64,000 nt of DNA, from contig NZ_JAMYWY010000001.1 of assembly GCF_024159265.1 (NCBI RefSeq), forward strand, positions 6,262,001 to 6,326,000, given 5' to 3'. Positions 62,251 to 64,000 of this stretch are shown here, piece after piece (position 1 is the stretch's first letter; the number at the start of each line of letters is the position of its first letter). A program made the translations under genes and the position numbers. The notes below the pieces were generated by a model, which did not search any database, had not been told where the DNA came from, and saw only the letters and a program-made list of their open reading frames with translations. The DNA comes from Paenibacillus sp. 1781tsa1 (GTDB taxonomy: Bacteria; Bacillota; Bacilli; Paenibacillales; Paenibacillaceae).

Positions 62251-64000
62251 CTAATTTAATGTTCTAATACTTAATGCAGAAGACCATACGCTTGTATTCT
62301 GATCGTTGAAGGCCCGAATGCGATATTTATGCAAACTGGACGGTAACAAGTCAGAATGAGTAAATGTTGCATCACTGACCGTCGCCACAATTTGCCCATC
62401 GGCTTCAATTTCGTAGGATGAAGCTCCCCCAACCGCGTCCCACGTCAGAATAACGTTTGTTCTGTCCGAAGTTCCCTTCAGCACAGGTGTAGTTAATTGA
62501 GTCATTCCACTTATACTCTCACTCCAAGCTCCTGCACCAGAAGCATTTTTAGCACGAATTCGGAAGGTATGTTCCGTATTTGGTGCAAGTCCGCTCTTTG
62601 TATAAGCAACTCCACTCACGGCAACTACTGTACCATCAATCTCCAGATCATACCCTGTAGCTCCAGTTGCAGCAGTCCATCTCAGCGCGATAGCCGCTGT
62701 GGTTGCAGAGTTAATACTTAAACCTGAGACACTGGCAGGCAACGTAGTTTGGGACAGTATCGCTGTCCATGCACTCGCATTAGTGTCAGTCAGGGCACGA
62801 ATACGATATTTATGAATCGTTCCACCAAATACTCCATTGTGTACATACATGAGATCACTCACCGTAGCAACTACTATGCCATCTGCCTCAATCTCATATT
62901 TAGTTGCACCCGCAACTTCATTCCATGTCAGCGTAACTGCCGTTTCTTCAGGTACACCTTTCAGCGTTGTGGGTACATTTAACTGGGTCGAAGCAGTTAC
63001 GATCTCACTCCAGCTACCCATGCCGGCACCATTTTTGGCACGAATGCGGAAGGTATGATCTGTATTGGCTAGAAGACCACTTTTCGTATAAGCAGAGCCA
63101 CTCACAGAAATCACAACGCCGTCAATTTCCAAATCGTAAGCGGTAGCGCCTGTAACAGGGCTCCATTTCATTGAGATCGCAACAGGTGTAGCGGTATTTA
63201 ACATGAAACCGTTAACTGCAGCAGGGATGGTACTTTGCGTCAGCACTGCTGTCCATGCACTTGTGTTTTCACCTTTTAAAGCGCGAATTCTATACTTGTG
63301 TGCTGTTCCGGGTAATAAACCATCGTGTATATATACTGGCTCACTAACTATACCAACAATTGTACCATCGGCTTCAACTTCATACGCTGTCATATCTTCT
63401 ACATCCGACCATGATAGATTGATTGCTGTTTCCTCCGATGTTGCCTTTAATACAGGTGTATTCAAAAGAGTCATACCACTGATTAGATCGCTCCAAGCAC
63501 CTACTCCTGCGGCGTTCTTTGAACGAATACGGAAGGTATGCTCAGTGTTCGCAGCAAGACCACTCTTCGTATAGGCTACTCCCGTTACCGGGACAATGGT
63601 GCCATCAATTTCTAGGTCATACCCCGTTGCCCCGGTCACTGCTGTCCATTTTAGAGTGATTCCCACATTCGTAACAGAACTAATATTAAGTCCCGCAACT
63701 GAAGCAGGTATCGTACTTTGCGACAGTACAGCAGTCCAAGCACTCGTATTGTTATCCGTTAGAGCACGTATACGATACTTGTGCGCTGTTCCTGGTAACA
63801 ACCCAATATGTGAATATGCCAGATCACTAACTGTGGCAATCACTGCACCATCGGCTTCAACTTCATAAGTAGTAGCGTCTGCAACAGCTGCCCAAGTTAG
63901 ATTAATTGCCGTTTCTTCTGATGTTGCTTTTAATACGGGTGTATTCAGTAGTGTTGTTCCGCTAATCAGATCACTCCAGGCACCTACTCCTGCCGCATTC
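62251..64000 (-). CDS. Fibronectin type III repeat protein, C-terminal part (cut by window edge)
   Basis: At least 583 codons without a stop; the start is right of the window. It consists of two alternating FN3 modules: type A (TYEVEADG, HKYRIRAL, SAWTAVLSQS) and type B (GYDLEIDG, HTFRIRAKN, GAWSDLISGMT). One A+B pair is 161 residues (483 bp). Within the window there are four A and three B modules plus part of a fourth B. The last A module ends the protein with SIRTLN; no wall anchor or transmembrane end is seen. FN3 arrays are common spacers in secreted polysaccharide enzymes and surface proteins, so the missing N-terminal part may carry the activity. It interrupts the comF-yvyF order of B. 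subtilis. Confidence 0.88.
   Translation of the reverse strand, partial: NAAGVGAWSDLISGTTLLNTPVLKATSEETAINLTWAAVADATTYEVEADGAVIATVSDLAYSHIGLLPGTAHKYRIRALTDNNTSAWTAVLSQSTIPASVAGLNISSVTNVGITLKWTAVTGATGYDLEIDGTIVPVTGVAYTKSGLAANTEHTFRIRSKNAAGVGAWSDLISGMTLLNTPVLKATSEETAINLSWSDVEDMTAYEVEADGTIVGIVSEPVYIHDGLLPGTAHKYRIRALKGENTSAWTAVLTQSTIPAAVNGFMLNTATPVAISMKWSPVTGATAYDLEIDGVVISVSGSAYTKSGLLANTDHTFRIRAKNGAGMGSWSEIVTASTQLNVPTTLKGVPEETAVTLTWNEVAGATKYEIEADGIVVATVSDLMYVHNGVFGGTIHKYRIRALTDTNASAWTAILSQTTLPASVSGLSINSATTAAIALRWTAATGATGYDLEIDGTVVAVSGVAYTKSGLAPNTEHTFRIRAKNASGAGAWSESISGMTQLTTPVLKGTSDRTNVILTWDAVGGASSYEIEADGQIVATVSDATFTHSDLLPSSLHKYRIRAFNDQNTSVWSSALSIRTLN

Noticed and set aside
62251..63843. A start of the FN3 gene at GTG 63843
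   Set aside because: The frame continues to the window edge with the same FN3 pattern, so the codon is internal.

Overview
The window looks like a chromosomal segment of a Paenibacillus-type Firmicute. The evidence is moderate G+C, strong AAGGAGG-type ribosome binding sites, alternative TTG/GTG starts, and a gene order that closely follows Bacillus subtilis around uvrAB, ftsEX-ctpB-minJ, prfB-secA-hpf and the late flagellar cluster. I saw no rRNA or tRNA genes, CRISPR array, phage or transposase gene.

Layout. 0-4.4 kb: start of a U32 peptidase, a secreted HtrA-like protease followed by a secreted stalk-domain protein, and a small membrane protein. 4.7-10.6 kb: uvrA and uvrB, separated by a 1-kb spacer with eight to nine copies of a 71-bp tandem repeat. 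10.7-14.2 kb: motAB (+) and an HscC-type Hsp70 (-). 14.4-19.9 kb: a three-gene ABC-2 exporter divergent from a NarL-type two-component system that probably controls it. 20-26 kb: ftsE-ftsX-EnvC/CwlO-like hydrolase-ctpB-minJ, the cell-wall and division block. 26-32.8 kb: a VanW/G5 protein, an MFS drug exporter, a yhbDEF-like regulator plus two bactofilins, and an esterase. 33-42.4 kb: a complete arginine cluster argC-J-B-D-F-G-H. 42.5-51.7 kb: cardiolipin synthase, a YitT protein, prfB with its programmed frameshift, secA, hpf and a cold-shock gene. 52.2-62.1 kb: late flagellar genes fliT-fliS-fliD-flaG-hag-csrA-fliW-DUF6470-flgL-flgK-flgN-flgM-yvyF. 62.2-64 kb: the 3' end of a fibronectin-III repeat protein.

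Regulation visible in the DNA. There are sigma-D-type promoters before hag and flaG. The hag leader carries a textbook CsrA hairpin, and csrA and fliW lie just upstream. A WalR-like box lies between ftsE and the VanW gene. Palindromes lie in the exporter/two-component promoter and in the yhbD promoter. A sigma-A promoter with an ARG-like box precedes argC. RF2 has its autoregulatory frameshift site.

The most interesting unexplained structure is a family of about 130-260 bp intergenic elements, with five recognisable copies between 38.3 and 49.8 kb and a possible remnant at 32.8 kb. They share imperfect terminal inverted repeats and an inner stem that shows paired base changes between copies. 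A different 162-bp inverted-repeat element lies at 3.9-4.1 kb. I did not find an obvious new multi-gene system. The repeat family, the 71-bp array and several regulatory palindromes are the points most worth checking.
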